A DNA stretch of 64,000 nt from Adineta ricciae (GCA_905250025.1 CAJNOJ010000091.1:1-64000); one strand, 5' to 3'; counted from the stretch's first letter, positions 35,769 to 49,575 are shown. Program-made: numbers and translations. The notes: generated from the sequence alone by a model not told the origin.

Positions 35769-36267
35769 TTTTGCTTCTTGATGTCTTCAAGGTCACGACG
35801 AAAAAACACAAAAATGAAATAGACAAATCTGCAAGGAAGAAGAACGGCAACATATGGTTCGACTATAAAATCATTATATATTTTTATTCAATAGAATCTG
35901 TGAGCATACAGAGAGTGAGCAAAACATCATCTGACTAAAGGTGTGTGTGTGTTGAAAAAAGTGCGAAACATTCTAAATAACAAATCCAAACTGATATTGA
36001 GCATTGAAGAGAAGTCATTCGAGAGAACAAAACCGGAAGAAAGAGTTTGAGATTGAGTAAATAAAAAGTAAACGAGAAATGCGCTAAGTCGACAAATGTC
36101 ATAAAGCTGACAATAAAAACCAACTATTAGTATTGCCAATAAAAATACCGTTCGAGCAAAAGACAAAAAAATCTATCTGACTACTAGATTTAAAAATAAA
36201 AATTGAAGATAAAAATGAATACATGCACTGTTATTAAAGAAGAGATTAGAAAAACAATGAATTTTGA

Positions 36268-39200
36268 TTACTTCACTGATTGATTGATAGATTCTACATC
36301 TACTAAAGGTTCATTCATTTTCGATGAATATTCATCGTCATCATATTCGACTGGAAAACGTGCTTCTTCTTCGATGTCTGATTGATTTCCAAGATTGTTG
36401 TGAACTAAGTCATCATCTTCTTCATCTTCATCGATGTCTGGGTTATCAGCAGATGGCACTTCGGGTATTGAGTGTATCAACGGAATCGTTGTTTGTTGAG
36501 ATAAGAAATTGTCTTCATTGAATGAATTCGTTGTTGATGAGGGATAGAAAGTTTGTTGACGATGGGCTTGTCGTAGAAGGATCCGTTGGTGTTCATCACT
36601 AGAGCTATTCGTTGTGGTGCCATCGAGTGGAAGTGCTGTCGGCTTCTTTTTTATTGGTGGAGCTTTCGTTCGTTGAAAAAAACCAAGCTAAAACAAACGC
36701 ATTCATAGAACAGTTGACAGAGAACTGGTTGGAATGAATAGAATAGTAACACGGCAAAACACAACGAACAATTATACCCGCGTGAAAAAATTCAAAGAAG
36801 AGGAGACGAGGGTGGTCGTCTACGGTTAAAAAAGCCGATCTAGAGTTGAGAAGAGAAAATATTCGTAGGAGATATTTGAGGCAAAGTGAAAGAAAATTTG
36901 TGAAATTATGACAAAAGACAAACTTACTAGACAGCAAACAATGACGATAAAGACGAGAAGGATAAGACCAGCCATAGCTCCGACTAGCGGTACCCAAAGT
37001 GGTAATCGTGGTACAATGATTTTATCCGATCGATTCGCAAACTCAACCGGTGTTGTTGCCTAAACACAAAAAAAGTTCCAATTACAAATTATGGTCGCCG
37101 CAAGTTCATTTACAGTAGCATTGTCATTGTCCGTTGATGTTTGATGTATAAGTACATCATTAATATGTATTGATGCAAATGATTGAATGTCAATTCGATC
37201 ATATTTATCGATATATTCTTCGATTAATGTACTGTTCCATAATCGAGCACGAAGTTTAATGAAATAATAGTTTTGTGCCGAAAGACTATTGATATGACAG
37301 TAGATTGGATAACAACGAACGTTTTGATAGTTTGGATCGCAGGACAACGTTAACGAACGCATAATGGATGAGATAGGTGATGTGATGATTGTCGCTAATG
37401 AAGCTTTGGAGTCTATTCCGTTTTCTGAATTTTGTTCATCACGACGTTTTCGATTAGTAATTGACGTTCGATTAAGTGAATCAAGTATATGAATATGATC
37501 ACGCCATTGTGCCAAACGTTCGCAATGTCCATCGATTTTCGTTCCGCTACTCGATAAACTTGAAGAGACTTCAAGAATGGGCTCGTCAACGAGATAAAGT
37601 AGAAGTTTTCCATGTTCCCACTGTTCATCTAATGTTTCATATGGCCAATAGATAGTTACATTATGCGAACGAACACTATTTGGACCACTGTTTATGATCT
37701 AAAGAAGCAAATTTCGTTCGAAAAGTGTCGAATTTGATAATGATGAAATTATTTACTGTGTAAACATGTGTTACTTCCATTCCAAATTGTTCAATAGTTT
37801 TCACTGAACTTAATCCGAGTGTTCCATCGCCCGTCAAGGAAATTTGCTCTGGTTCATGTCCTGCACGTAGACTTAAGTCAGTTTTCAACAAAACTTTGGC
37901 TGTTAATGCCACATTATTATTTTCCAAATTCGTTTCATTTGTTAATGTTGTCGAATGAAAATCAAAACGTAAAATATTACTCAATGAAACATTTGATAAT
38001 GTAAAAATAAGTTCAATAATCGAAATCTTTTCTGGTGGAAATGGTCTATTGAAGAAATCGGTCATTTTACATCGAACGTGATTGCCAAGTATCGGTTGGC
38101 ACGAATAACTTTTATCTTCCTAGAGTCAGAAGAGAGAAAGTTAGTTATTATCTCGACACTTCCGAAAAAAGAAGAATACGAACCATAATAGCTTGTGAAA
38201 ACTGTACGAAGAATGCTGGGAAGTATACATCAATTTTCGTTCCAAATGCTGGATCTGCTTGTCGACGGTTGGGTTCGGCTGGTACATTGGCCAGAACAAG
38301 TCGAATGCGAATTTCTGAATCAAAGCCAAGTACAGGAAGATTCGATGTTCTAAAAGCAATGAAATGGGTTTGAAATGCATCGATTTAGATAGAAGATAGA
38401 CGTGGGTGATTTGAGAAGCATTAGGCGTGAGATCTTACGAGTCATGGTGAGAAATGATACTTTTAAAAGATGAACAAATCACAGATAGTTGTTTTTCTTC
38501 CTCTTTTGATTATCAAATCTTACTTTTGTCCATTGACGAATTCTGCAGTTAATTGAAGATCAGTTATACATTGATCATTATTGCCACATCCTTTATAGAA
38601 ATTCGCCTAAATTGCCAAGAAAATTCATTGGATTTCTGTAAATCGAGCTAACAGTTAATTCTCACTTGAAATTTTTTCGTTCGTTCATCTTCAGTTCCAT
38701 TAATCATCGGAAGAGCAACATCAGCAAGAAATGTTTTTGATCGAAGTTCATTTCGATCTTGTGAAACATTATAAACCAATGAGAAATGAATTGGCGTTAA
38801 GAAATCATCATTTCCACTCTAAAATTTCAAAATTATTCAATTATCACATCGATCGCGTTTCATATTACAACACTCAATTAACAACACACACACGTCTTCG
38901 AACTAGTTCATATCCTTGAATTGTTTGCGAAAAGAGATCGAATTTCTACGCGATTCGATACTGTCAAATTTAATTAATTCAAACGAACATGAAGACGAAT
39001 GATCTATTTGAACAAACCTTTGCAAAAAATGTTTGATTTTCACATGTATTCACAAGTTGCTTGGTTGTTACACTTGGTAAATGATTGATATTCGATAGGA
39101 TTCGACCAATTGTGAACAAAGTATCTGCAGTTAATGTGTAAATAATCATTAAATTTTGTGCTAGTTTATCTTTGGATTCCACGCATATCTGAACGCTAAA

Positions 39201-41379
39201 ACTAAAAGGAAAAAAAATGAAAGAAGATTGTTGAAACTAAAACGGTAAGCAACTCACCAAACAACTGGTGTTCCATCGATCGATTTACAATGGCGATCTT
39301 CAGTACTATAGCGAATCGCTTGCAGTTCTTTCATATTCTCAATTTGAACATTCACATTGACTAATGGATGAGATCTAGAGAAGAAAAGCGATGAAATTTG
39401 GGAAGATGTGGTCATTCGTATATGAACCTTAAATTATAAACCATATTGGCTTTCGGAACACCAATAATCAATGAAGGATATTCGATCAATATGGTCGAAT
39501 TGGAAGATGTGGATAATGAAGATGAGAACGAAAGTGGAGAATTGAATGGAGATTGCGTGGATAACGAAAACCCAAAATCACTGATATTGACTGTTTGTTT
39601 AGTATTCAATAATAATTGACTTGGAACAATTTTTTGTGTGAATTTCATCAGTTTATTTGTTCGAGAACCGAGATAGATATAGACACTTCCGGTATGAACA
39701 TCATCTTTTTCACTTGGTGCTGAAACAGCCAGATCTAGAAATTACTGTTGACATTAAACTGTAAAATGTATGTCACTTTGCACTTACCATCGATTCCATC
39801 TTTGTTTAGATCTGGTATGCAAACAACGGCAAAACCAAAACGTGATTCGGCTGCCGGTCCCTGCAATATCTCGCGTCGTTCGTCAGAAAACTGAAATAAA
39901 GATAGATCGAGTCTATAAATAAGAATTCACTCTTTACCCTTCCATTTAGTCCATAATAGATATAAACAGCACCACCGTACGAAGGTTTCTTCGAATAAAA
40001 AAATGGTGCACTAACAACAAGATCTGTATGTCCATCGCCATTTAAATCTCCCGCAGTCAATGTATGTCCGAAATAACTTCCAGTTTGTTCACCAACTAAC
40101 ATTAATGGTACAGATCGATTATTATTCATATGAAAGATCGGTTGCAATGTGTCATAACCAAATGTATGGGATGAAACAAAACGTTTTGTAAAAAAACGTA
40201 TCTCTCCTCGACCATTGGAAGCACGTGGTGCCGATGCGATAAAAATATATGATCGATCATTCATATCCCGACTTTTAGTTTTGATAATTAATACCGAATA
40301 ACCTGTGTTTCGACAACAAGAACGAATTTGAAAAAGAATGTCGATTTTTTACCACTTACCAAGATAACTGTAGGGTTGTGGTGTTGAAGAAGTCGATTTA
40401 AAAACGTACAATTGTCGAAGAAGTGTATCAGAATAATCAGCTTCAATCCGACCAGACCATTGAAAAGCACCAGGTTCACCAAATGCAATAATATCCGATC
40501 GCTGAAAAACAATTTATAATTATTTTCAATCAGAAACCAATTGGAACATCGTACTCCTCCTCCGGCCGGCATATAAGCTAGACTAAGACCACTCTGACAA
40601 AGAGCGCTTCCTTCGTGCAATAGTTCGGTTTCTGAGCTTTGTTCACAAAAATCATAGTAGGATATATCACGCTAAAATCAAGAAAACAGAATTAATCCCC
40701 GAGGCAAGCTTTCATCAAAGTCGTTTACACGATCTGCGGAAATTTTGAAACAACCGCCACGACTATCATATCGATCTATACTGATATTACGCATAAGACG
40801 ATATCCGCATGTCTGTAGAAACGAAAAACAACAATAATTTATTTTAGTTTTGGATTCTTCTCTGTTTACGTACGACGAGTGAATCATTGGACGTCGCAAT
40901 GACTGATGAACCAAGCCAAGCGTCATCAAGTACATTATGAAACGACGGCATTGATTGCGACAAGTCATCTTAGGAAAAAAAATTCAATGAAGAAAATTGA
41001 CATTGAACAGACATAAGTTTACCTTCACTGAGTATGGCGCGACATTCATTTGTTCCATTACGACATTCGAAGACATTTCCAAATAAACGACCATTTGGTA
41101 CTGTATTGGTACTATTGGCTATAACTGAAGTTGATCGTTGTCGAGCGAGTAGTGCTTGAGGTGCACCGACATAAAACCTTTGAAAAATAAATCAGATGAA
41201 AGAATGCCGTTTCAATCAGCTCACCACTGCTGTTTAGTTGACGATGATACAACAGCAAAGCCAAACAGAGAACCCGATGGACCTGTACGAAAATCAGGAG
41301 AAATTATGTCGAGGTTGAACATTTTGATCACCGGTGTTTTGGAAAAGATGAGTAAAATGAATAAAAATATTGCAAACAT
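36268..41379 (-). CDS. integrin alpha subunit
   Basis: Extracellular-matrix or cell-adhesion receptor chain. ATG at 41379-41377 with a signal peptide (AIFLFILLIFSK). The beta-propeller starts FNLDIISPDFRTGPSGSLFG, and FG-GAP repeats carry calcium loops DLNGDGHTD (about 40060) and DLNKDGIDD (about 39800). Thigh/calf-type beta domains follow (about 39650-37060), then the membrane helix (VGAMAGLILLVFIVIVCCLL) and the canonical GFFxR motif as GFFQR just after an intron at about 36690. No inserted I domain is seen. The cytoplasmic tail is unusually long and acidic (PDIDEDEEDDDLVHN), ending SINQSVK. At least a dozen introns occur, most about 50-70 bp and one about 240 bp (36690-36930). Not every junction was checked. 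Confidence 0.92.
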
Positions 41380-43324
41380 CTTTTAAAGCTTTTGAGCAAA
41401 TGACCGCAATTGATTATTCATTCACATATTCACTGTTGATTTGATTAAATACAATCGGACGAACGAGGCGAGAACAAAATCTGACAAGCGAAGACGAAGA
41501 CGATTGAATCATCAGTATACTAGTGGCCTTGTATTCATCAATTATGATTGGTTAGATCAGATACAGTTTCTATCAAGAAAAAAAGATCTTCTTATTATAG
41601 ATGTCGCAAAAAAGTGATTGCTTGCATCTGATGAGAAAAAGGAAAGAAAGAAAGAAAGAAAGACTGTAGCAGTTCAACACAATGAGTGTATATCATTTGT
41701 TAAGACATTAGAATTTCGAAGAAGAGAATTGGATTTCTTCTTCCTTTCTCTCTTACGTAATAGGACAGTTCGAAATTATTTTATGATTAGAAGAAAAGAA
41801 ATATTAACTCTGCCTATGCATTAAATCTGCATAATGACGCAAAAAAAAAGGAAGAACGTCTCTTGCAGAATAACATTATCCGAAGGATGAAACTATACGA
41901 TCAATTCTTGTCATTGTAGCGCGAAGAAAATTTTTCCGGCTATTATCATTTGTTTGGAACAACGTTATGCTAATTCTCTAGTTCATAATGGGATAGAAAA
42001 AACGAACAATTTTCCCTCAGGCATACATCCATTAAACAGAACTTTTGGCTCACTTGTACATTATATCATCTACTTCATGAAAGATGTCTTATTCATTGAG
42101 AAATCAAGACAATATCGTTCTATGTGGCATTTTTTCAGGTCAAGATCAAAGATGACTATCAGAAGATGAATGACGGTCGATGATCTAATACGAATCACTG
42201 TTCTCGATCAAAATATCATCATCTGTTCTTGTGATCGGATAATTCTCCAAAGAAAGATTTGTTATCGTTATATATCTAATAAACAAAAGGTCGAAGAAAT
42301 ATCAATTTTAGACAAGAAAATGTCCGTTTTTCGTTTGATACTCCATGCCACCTGAAACTATTTATAGAATAGAAGTCATTTAGAAACTAATTATTTTTCT
42401 CTTCATGTTTGAAAGTAAATGTTATTGTTTCCATACCCTTTACGTAAATGGCAATTCAATGCGTCTACTTGTTAAAGAGATTTCATGGGAGAAGAATCAA
42501 TCTGAATAACTTTCTAGTCTTTGATGTTGATTTAATCAGATTTTCAAATTGATTTCTTTTATTTTCAAGTATCTGTGTTTCATTCATCTGGAAATCTTTT
42601 CTTCAACGTTTTTTTCAAATTATATCAAACATTTATCATGATTGAAGGAATTGATTTCTTTTTTGCACAATCTTAAATTTCCAATTCAAACTCGACACAA
42701 ATTGTTGAATTACAAAAGATAACAGTCAAACTCTGTTCTATGTTGCTTCTGCCGTGTTAAAAAGAAACCCTAGGGTTTCTAAACAGTAAAACAATCTTCT
42801 CTCGCTTCTTTTTCGAGGTATCAATCAACAAAAAACATGTTTTTTTTTACATTTTTTTGTTTGCATTGATGAGGAGACATCGGAATCTTTTTACGATTTA
42901 CATCTCGAATTTTCGTCAGGGCGAGAAGCGAACACGTAGACAGTGATGGTGGCTAGCTGCACGAGATAGGACACGTATGCATAAACCTATTGAATCAAGC
43001 AAGAAGAAAAGGCTATCTTGAATTGAATCGATGGGAAGAGGAAAAAGAGGAGAAAAAAGATTAAAATACCATCTTCAACAAAAAAAAAGATATGAGAACC
43101 GAGGGAAAAGGCAAATTGAAAAGATTTCGTTGCATCTACAGCTTATATTGGCATCACGGAAGAAAAATGAGATAAGCGAGATAAAAAGACAGCATACAAA
43201 AAGAGGCATTTCGACTTACTTTGCACTACAGACAGACTTTCTATCATTTTCGTATACTCGAAGATCATACGAATACTTTCTTTTCATACGTATAGTCTTA
43301 CGGACATTCTTGTCTATTTTTAGA
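41380..43324. other. intergenic, no gene seen
   Basis: AT-rich spacer between the integrin 5' end and the secreted Ig protein. It should contain both divergent promoters. Short frames (for example 41618-41824 and 43031-43324) are Lys/Arg-rich translations of poly-purine DNA and show no domain. Confidence 0.6.
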
Positions 43325-44445
43325 ATGAAATTTACTGCAGTGTGTATTGCTTTATTGGCGACTGTCTATGCAGTCAGTTCTCGAGTAATCAGTGAAACTG
43401 ATTTAATCCAACGATTAGCCAAGCGTCAAGCTTACAATGGTAAGAAGTCGAGGAAATGGCCTATTTAACGAAAATACACATTTACATATTCAGATCCAAA
43501 TTGTAATCCTCGAGCATGCGCTGTGCCTAATTGCGGAAGAGATTATGTTGCAGTAACCCTTCCAGGTGAATGCTGTGAACGTTGTGTGCCATGGGAATAC
43601 GCTCAAAGTACTGGACTTGCAGTCAATCAAGGTCCGCAAGCAGTACAAGGACAAAGTAGTTTCCAACCTCAATATGATCCGTATAGTCAACAAAGTGGTG
43701 TTAGTGTTTACATTTATGGGCCTGATGAGGGTGCTCGTGTATCAAATGGGCAGAGTATTTATTTTGACTGTGAAGTCATTGCTCCATATAATCAAAATGT
43801 TCAACCACGTTGGTCGCGAGCTGGTAACCAAGTAAATAGAAAATATTGCATAGAAAGAGTTTTCATTTTGAAATTTCGATGTTTCGTTGTAGCCATTACC
43901 ATATAAATCACAGAGCACAGTTCTTCCTGGAAATCGCAAACTTGCCCGTCTTACTATTCCTGATGCTACCCCTGCTGATGCTGGTCGATATGAATGTAGT
44001 GCTGGTACAGGCAGTCCAAGAGATCAAGCTACCATTGACTTACAAGTTAGAACTGGCTTTTCTCATTTCTATTTCATCATCTTACTATGTTTGACATCTT
44101 TAGGTAACCGAAGGTGGCTATTATCCTCGACCACAGCCACAACCTCAACCTCCAGCCTATAACCCATATAATCAATATCCTTATAACCAACCAGACCGTT
44201 ATCCACCACAACCTCAACCACAACCTCAACCTCAACCCCAGCCTCAACCTCAACCCCAACCTCAGCCAGATGGTGACAACGAAGGCGAAGAGGAAGGCGA
44301 AGGCGAAGGCGAAGGCGAGGGTGAAGAAGATGGAGAACCCGCGCCAGGAGAACAAAATGCAGGTAAACCAGATGCTGGCAAAAAACCCGAACCAGGTGCT
44401 CCTGATGATGGCGAATACCCAGAAGATTATACCGAAAATGAATAA
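43325..44445 (+). CDS. secreted protein: Cys-rich module, Ig domain, PQ and GE repeats
   Basis: Exons 43325-43439, 43494-43831, 43893-44045 and 44104-44445 join in frame. A signal peptide (FTAVCIALLATVYAVSS) is followed by a basic KRQ site and a short VWC-like Cys module (DPNCNPRACAVPNC then GECCERC). One I-set Ig domain runs from VSVYIYGPDEGARV to DAGRYECSAGTG and resembles perlecan-type Ig repeats. The tail is low-complexity: about ten PQ dipeptides (44196-44265), then Gly/Glu repeats (44280-44330) and a Pro/Asp-rich end. It is probably an extracellular-matrix or cuticle-associated protein; the combination is not one I recognise. The strand opposite the repeats gives long but meaningless frames. 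Confidence 0.8.
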
Positions 44446-47279
44446 ACAACATAAGAAGAGTATAGTCTTAAAAGCTGTTTACCAGTTTTCCGAACTCGCG
44501 TTCTAGCAATATTAGCATAGGTTCTTTTTTTTTCATTTCAAATCCGTTTTTTTGTCTACTTTCTTGTCTAATGCGGATTTTCATATAATAAACATCCCGT
44601 TTGCATTATCTTTAATTTTTATTTTCAACTCAACAATTACCGAAGACCTATAAACAATAGTATTCAAACCATATGTAATCAAACATAGATCGATCATATC
44701 GTGATAGACATCGATTCACCTAGTAATTCAATTCGTGTACATCTTACTATCAGATGCTCGTCTAATATTAGTTTGAAATCGATAAGATTACCATGATAAC
44801 ACTAGTTTTTCATTCAATAAGATTTGTAACCGCAATGCTCTTTTTTAAATCATCGTTTACAAAAAAAAACAAACTCAAATCGCATAGATTCTGATGGAAA
44901 TTTAGCTACGTTTTGGATTTGTCGTTGACCCTATAATGTTAGAGTTAGCGGCGTAGATAAGGCCTGGCATGTCCTGGTGCCGCCAGACCGGCGAGGACTT
45001 ATTAGAAAGCCTCTGAGAAAGTTTTTAGCCTTTTAATTTTTCGTAAAACTTTCCTGAGCCATCCATATAAGTTCTCTTTTCCATTTCGATCGTATAATTT
45101 CCGTTCCAAATAGGAACAGCTCGAATAAAATGTAAACATATTTGAGACATATAACCTATCAGATGTTTCGAGCACATCAACTACTCATAGACATAGATCA
45201 TATCGTAAAAGAACGATCAAGTTATTTTTGCTTTTGCTTTTTAGAATATTAGCTAAACACTTTGCTTATACTTAGACTTACCCATGTGTTCTACTGCGAT
45301 TGGGTTGCGACTCAGTCGTTGAACAATAAGCAATATCGAAACGTATATACACAAACTTAAATCTTGAGAAAACCGATGATAAACTTCGTCAAACGCAAAA
45401 CAAACTGGCTGGCACAAAAAATGCACTGTATGAATTAAAAGATAACTTGGTGGAAGTCCAATTAGGATTACAAAAAAAAGAGAATCTTTGTCAGGCGAAA
45501 TTGTTTTGCTCTGTGTTGGTGGATTCTTCTGTTAAAAAGGATAAACTAATTTTGTTTTTTTTCATATTCTTGATATAATATTGATTTTTTTTCTATTATT
45601 CATATTTCTTGCTTTAATAGTTATTGTAAATCTGTGGGATTAGAAAACAATATAATAAAAGGTTATTTCTTTCACAGTCTAGTATCCACTCAGCGATCTT
45701 TTTATATCCAATAGAGAAAAAAGCGAATGGGAATTTGAAGCGATAAATCGTCATTGGGAAAATAACTTTTGTCCACTTTATTTCAAGTCATTTTAATTGA
45801 ATTTATAGTTATTAGTTTATTTGTTTCACCACATCTTTTTCCATACTTTCTATATTGACCGAAATAGATGCAAGCATTCCCTGATGTTGTTAACAATTGC
45901 TGCCAACGATTGTTACACATATGAATAACAAAAAAGTCGTTTTGGGATCTTTGGATTCAATGAATCTATTGAATAAAAACCGCAATGATGATTCATCGGT
46001 CTGATTTTTCTCTCGTTATGGCTAAGAGAAAAGTTACTCATTTCGCACCGCTTGCCTCTAAATAAATGCCATCATAAATGAATAATCAAATCGTTATTCA
46101 TTCAAAGAACCGAAATGAGTAATTCATTCCAACTGTAGAAGAGAAAGCTTTTTTTCCAGTCATTTTCAAACGTATTTATTGCATAAATCAAGCTAGCCCT
46201 TTGTTGAAGAATACGTTGAGTACAAATATCTGATTCTCCTTTTTGCAGGTTGTTTTGTCATCAACAAAACCGTACGATAATATTTTTCTCGACTTTTTCG
46301 GTTATTACAAATGTAAATTGTCAATGTACTTTTTTTTTATAACGAAACACTTCACTGTACTTTGACAGGTCCCTTTTTTTTTCTATCGTCTAATCAACCG
46401 AATATCTATATTTGGAGTTTGAAACGAATCGATTTCGTCCTTCAACAAGCAGAACACCATAGAAAATGATAGTTTGTAGATTGATGATATGTATGCTTTT
46501 TATGCACCACACATCAAGGAGGACAAATAGAAACAAGGGAAAGCGAACGATAGGACCTGCACTGATGACGAAGAAAAAATTCCATTAACATTACATGTAT
46601 AATGAAAACGAACATAGTGTTTCGTCATTCGATGGCGACATGTAGACATAGGTATACACGTTGAAAAGAATGAGACAAGGTACGAATGTTGACCTCTAAG
46701 TTCACGAGAGATGACAACCCTACTTATTGACCAAAATTCGCGTCAAGAAGCAGACAAACATCGAGAGAGAGAAAAAGTCGAGACAACTAACACACATTTT
46801 ACCGTCTACGTCGACTACTCAATGAACAAATGATGAACGGATGACCAAATTTAACATGATGATTAATAAAATAGTGCATTGAGTTACATAGAAGAAGAAT
46901 AAAAGAGAACGACGAGGGAGAAAGAAAAAAAAATACACTAAAAGAACTGTAGACATACTGAAGGATAGCAAATGAAGAAATTGAAAGAGAAAAAGCATAA
47001 AAGGAGACATAAGAGAAAAGTTTATGCGAATGCACAGCACATCCCATAGTTCGTTTTTACATATACTGTTCGTTGTCGTCGTCGTCGTCATCATCATCAG
47101 CTATTTTATGTCTGCCATTACTGTTCAAATACAAAGAAAAGAAGAAAAGAAATGAGGCAATTCGAACATTTTGGGCAGCAAAGTTTTTCCTCGTGTCCCT
47201 TTCTCTCTCTTCTTAAACACTTCTCATGCAACTTCAGATTTCAGATTTTGAGTAAAATCAATAAATTTATTCAATTAAC
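44446..47279. other. intergenic, with one orphan coding-like segment
   Basis: A 2.8 kb AT-rich spacer. Apart from the coiled-coil-like frame at 45351-45578 I see no gene. A GC-rich hairpin-prone patch lies at 44961-44998 (GTCCT...AGGAC ends around GCCGCCAGACCGGC). The region 46800-47100 gives Phe/Ser-rich minus frames that are only T-rich DNA. Confidence 0.5.
45351..45578 (+). pseudogene. orphan coiled-coil exon or gene fragment
   Basis: From 45351 a frame without an ATG reads LEKTDDKLRQTQNKLAGTKN, then ALYELKDNLVEVQLGLQKKE, and stops at TAA 45576-45578. The first 45 residues have clear heptad spacing of Leu, with Lys/Asp/Gln between, typical of a real coiled coil. The last 20 become random and T-rich. 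I find no convincing splice sites or partner exons within 1 kb. It is best read as a decayed fragment or a single exon of an unseen gene. Confidence 0.35.
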
Positions 47280-48422
47280 ATGGCCGCAATCTGGAAAACG
47301 ATCATAACCATCGTTTTATTATATGTTATAGGTAAGTGCTGTAATTTCTCATTGTTCAATGCATGTCTTGACGAAAGCGAACGTCACCTTGATAAACGAA
47401 CGAGTTTTAAAATGATGAATATTTTATGAATAATTGAGGAAAAACTCGTAAATATAAATAAAAAAAGTCTCGTTTTGATTTCATGTAAGATTAGAAGATA
47501 AAATAATTGATAATCTTTACATTCAGAATGTGTCAGTCAATGACCTTCGTATGAGATGAATAAGATGAAATTAAAGGTTAGCATCAAATGAGTTAAAACA
47601 GCAGACTTATGCTGACCTTTATTTGGTGTAATCAATGAGTTAGATCATAACGAAATTCTTTTTTTAACAGGATATGTTAAACTAAACCATTTGAAAAATA
47701 TTTAAGTAAATAATATGCAAATGTTGAATGATCAATAACGTTCTTTCATTTTGTGTCCTTCTCGATTTTTAGTAATCGATGCCAATCGAGCTCGTCGTCG
47801 AAGACAATCGGGATTAAATCCACAATCAGCTAATCCAAATACGATAAATGCCGCAACCGATGCTCGCCAACAACCAATGCCACCAAATCCACAGATCTTA
47901 AATGTTCAAGGCCAACCACAACTTAATCAACAGCAACAACAACTAACCCAGGGCGGTATTGGCATACCACGAGATGCCAACGGACCGCAAAATCAAGTCG
48001 GACGACAATACTATCCGTATCAAAACCAACAATATAATTACGGATCACAAGGTTCTATCTACAATCCATATGGCAATTCAGGAGGTTATGGTAGTCAATA
48101 CGGATCGAGTCAATGTAAGTGTAACAACAATGTTCTTTGATGATTGTTTGGAAAAATTGATTTTTAAGACGGACAGTATGGACAAGGTATGGGACAGTAT
48201 GGTAGTTTCTATCAAAATCAATATCCAAGTTCGGGAAATTTCTATTCCGGCTCAGGTTATTCCGGTAGTAATTATAATCGTCCGGGTTATCAATCGAATT
48301 ACTATCCTTCATCGGGTAATTTTGGTAGTTACTATTGGAATGCTGGCGAAAAGCAAATTATTAATCGATTTCTTGTTTTTCTTTCTTCATTACTTGCTGT
48401 AACTATTTGTTTGATTGTTTAA
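47280..48422 (+). CDS. Tyr/Gly/Ser/Gln-rich secreted, probably GPI-anchored protein
   Basis: Three exons (47280-47331, about 47773-48114, about 48170-48422) with a first intron of about 440 bp and a second of about 55 bp. An N-terminal hydrophobic signal (WKTIITIVLLYVIVIDA) precedes a polybasic furin-like site (RARRRRQS). The mature chain is low-complexity: Asn/Pro/Gln-rich, then repeats of YGSQ, YGQ, SSGNF and YPSSG, like adhesive or prion-like extracellular proteins. It ends with a hydrophobic segment (FLVFLSSLLAVTICLIV) right at the C-terminus, the pattern of a GPI-anchor signal. No family recognised; the model is plausible because both splice junctions keep frame. Confidence 0.65.
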
Positions 48423-49575
48423 GAAAAACAAAATCTTTAAAGACAACTAAGAACAATAAAACAAATCAGAAGAGTGTTATTTAATTATCCATCAACTTGA
48501 ATGGTCATATTTTTCCGTTTTGTTTTAGTGTAAATATAACCATTCATGTTTGATTCTTCACTCTTTCTGATTGTATCTTCTCACGTCTATTAAAAACTCA
48601 TCCATTTTGCTTCACATAAACATTACCATTGTTATTCAATTCTTTCTTTTTTTTTGTATACAAGTATCTTTTCTTTTTATTCGAAATAAAACTCAATGAG
48701 TTAATTGAACAATCCAGCCGAATGAAACCTAGTCGAAACTCTTTCAATAGGTCGGTTCTTTCAACAAAAGTGCAAGATAGATTGGTTCGTAAATTTCTAA
48801 TATTTTTGCAATCTCCAGGCAATATGCACATATCGAATGGCCTTTAGATATGCAGTAAAACATTTGATAAGACATACTTGGTGATTTCTTTCACACGATC
48901 TCTTTATAAGAAGAAAAAAACTATATATCAACAAGAAAATAATTTTAAAGAAATCGATTTTTTATGATGTGTAACACTTTTTATAACACAAAAAGTAACA
49001 ATCGATAAAATCATTGCATTGATATATTTTTATAAAACTTCGAAGTAACTACAATATAAAATTTCGCGACATAAGCACCTTTATTTCGTACGTGAATTCA
49101 TCCTTAGACTAGAATTTATTCATCTATATATCGGATCAGCAAAAACTGGTTCTTGAAAGAGCTGTTGTGAGAAATATGAAAGTTTTTAGACAAGAATGTA
49201 TCTTCATTGGATGATATGTGTCTATTTGAAGGTTCTTCTTTGTACATATTTATACGAATTGTGACGTCCGTGGATTAAGAACAACAAAGAAAAATCTTTT
49301 GATCTACTATTGAATATCATTGCGATCAACTGAGAAGAAAAGACTTGTTGAACATTAAATTTATTCTATTTAATAAGAAAAAATATATGAACAGAAAACA
49401 ACGGAAAGAAAGTAATACTAAAAGGAGAATATGAACAATCTGACACTTGATTTAATCAAAATTTACAGTTTATGTTTTCAATTCATGCATGCAAGTTGTT
49501 GTTCAATATCTCTATTATAAAGAAATGTTAATCATACATAGTTAGTGACATTTATTGAACAGAAAAGATTAAATC
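48423..49575. other. intergenic, no gene seen
   Basis: A 1.15 kb AT-rich spacer between two convergent genes, presumably both 3' UTRs. Small frames at 48598-48847 on either strand carry no domain or splice support. Confidence 0.6.

Noticed and set aside
36605..36997. 130-codon minus frame as an independent gene
   Set aside because: It spans the integrin membrane exon, its 240-bp intron and the GFFQR exon in the wrong frame.
44069..44506. Open frames of 92-130 codons overlapping the PQ/GE repeat region on the minus strand and in a second plus frame
   Set aside because: Shadows of the low-complexity coding repeats; the spliced plus-strand frame explains the region.
46799..47097. Overlapping hydrophobic Phe/Ser-rich minus frames as a membrane protein
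   Set aside because: They come from purine-rich DNA read in reverse; two frames look equally hydrophobic and neither has a domain.
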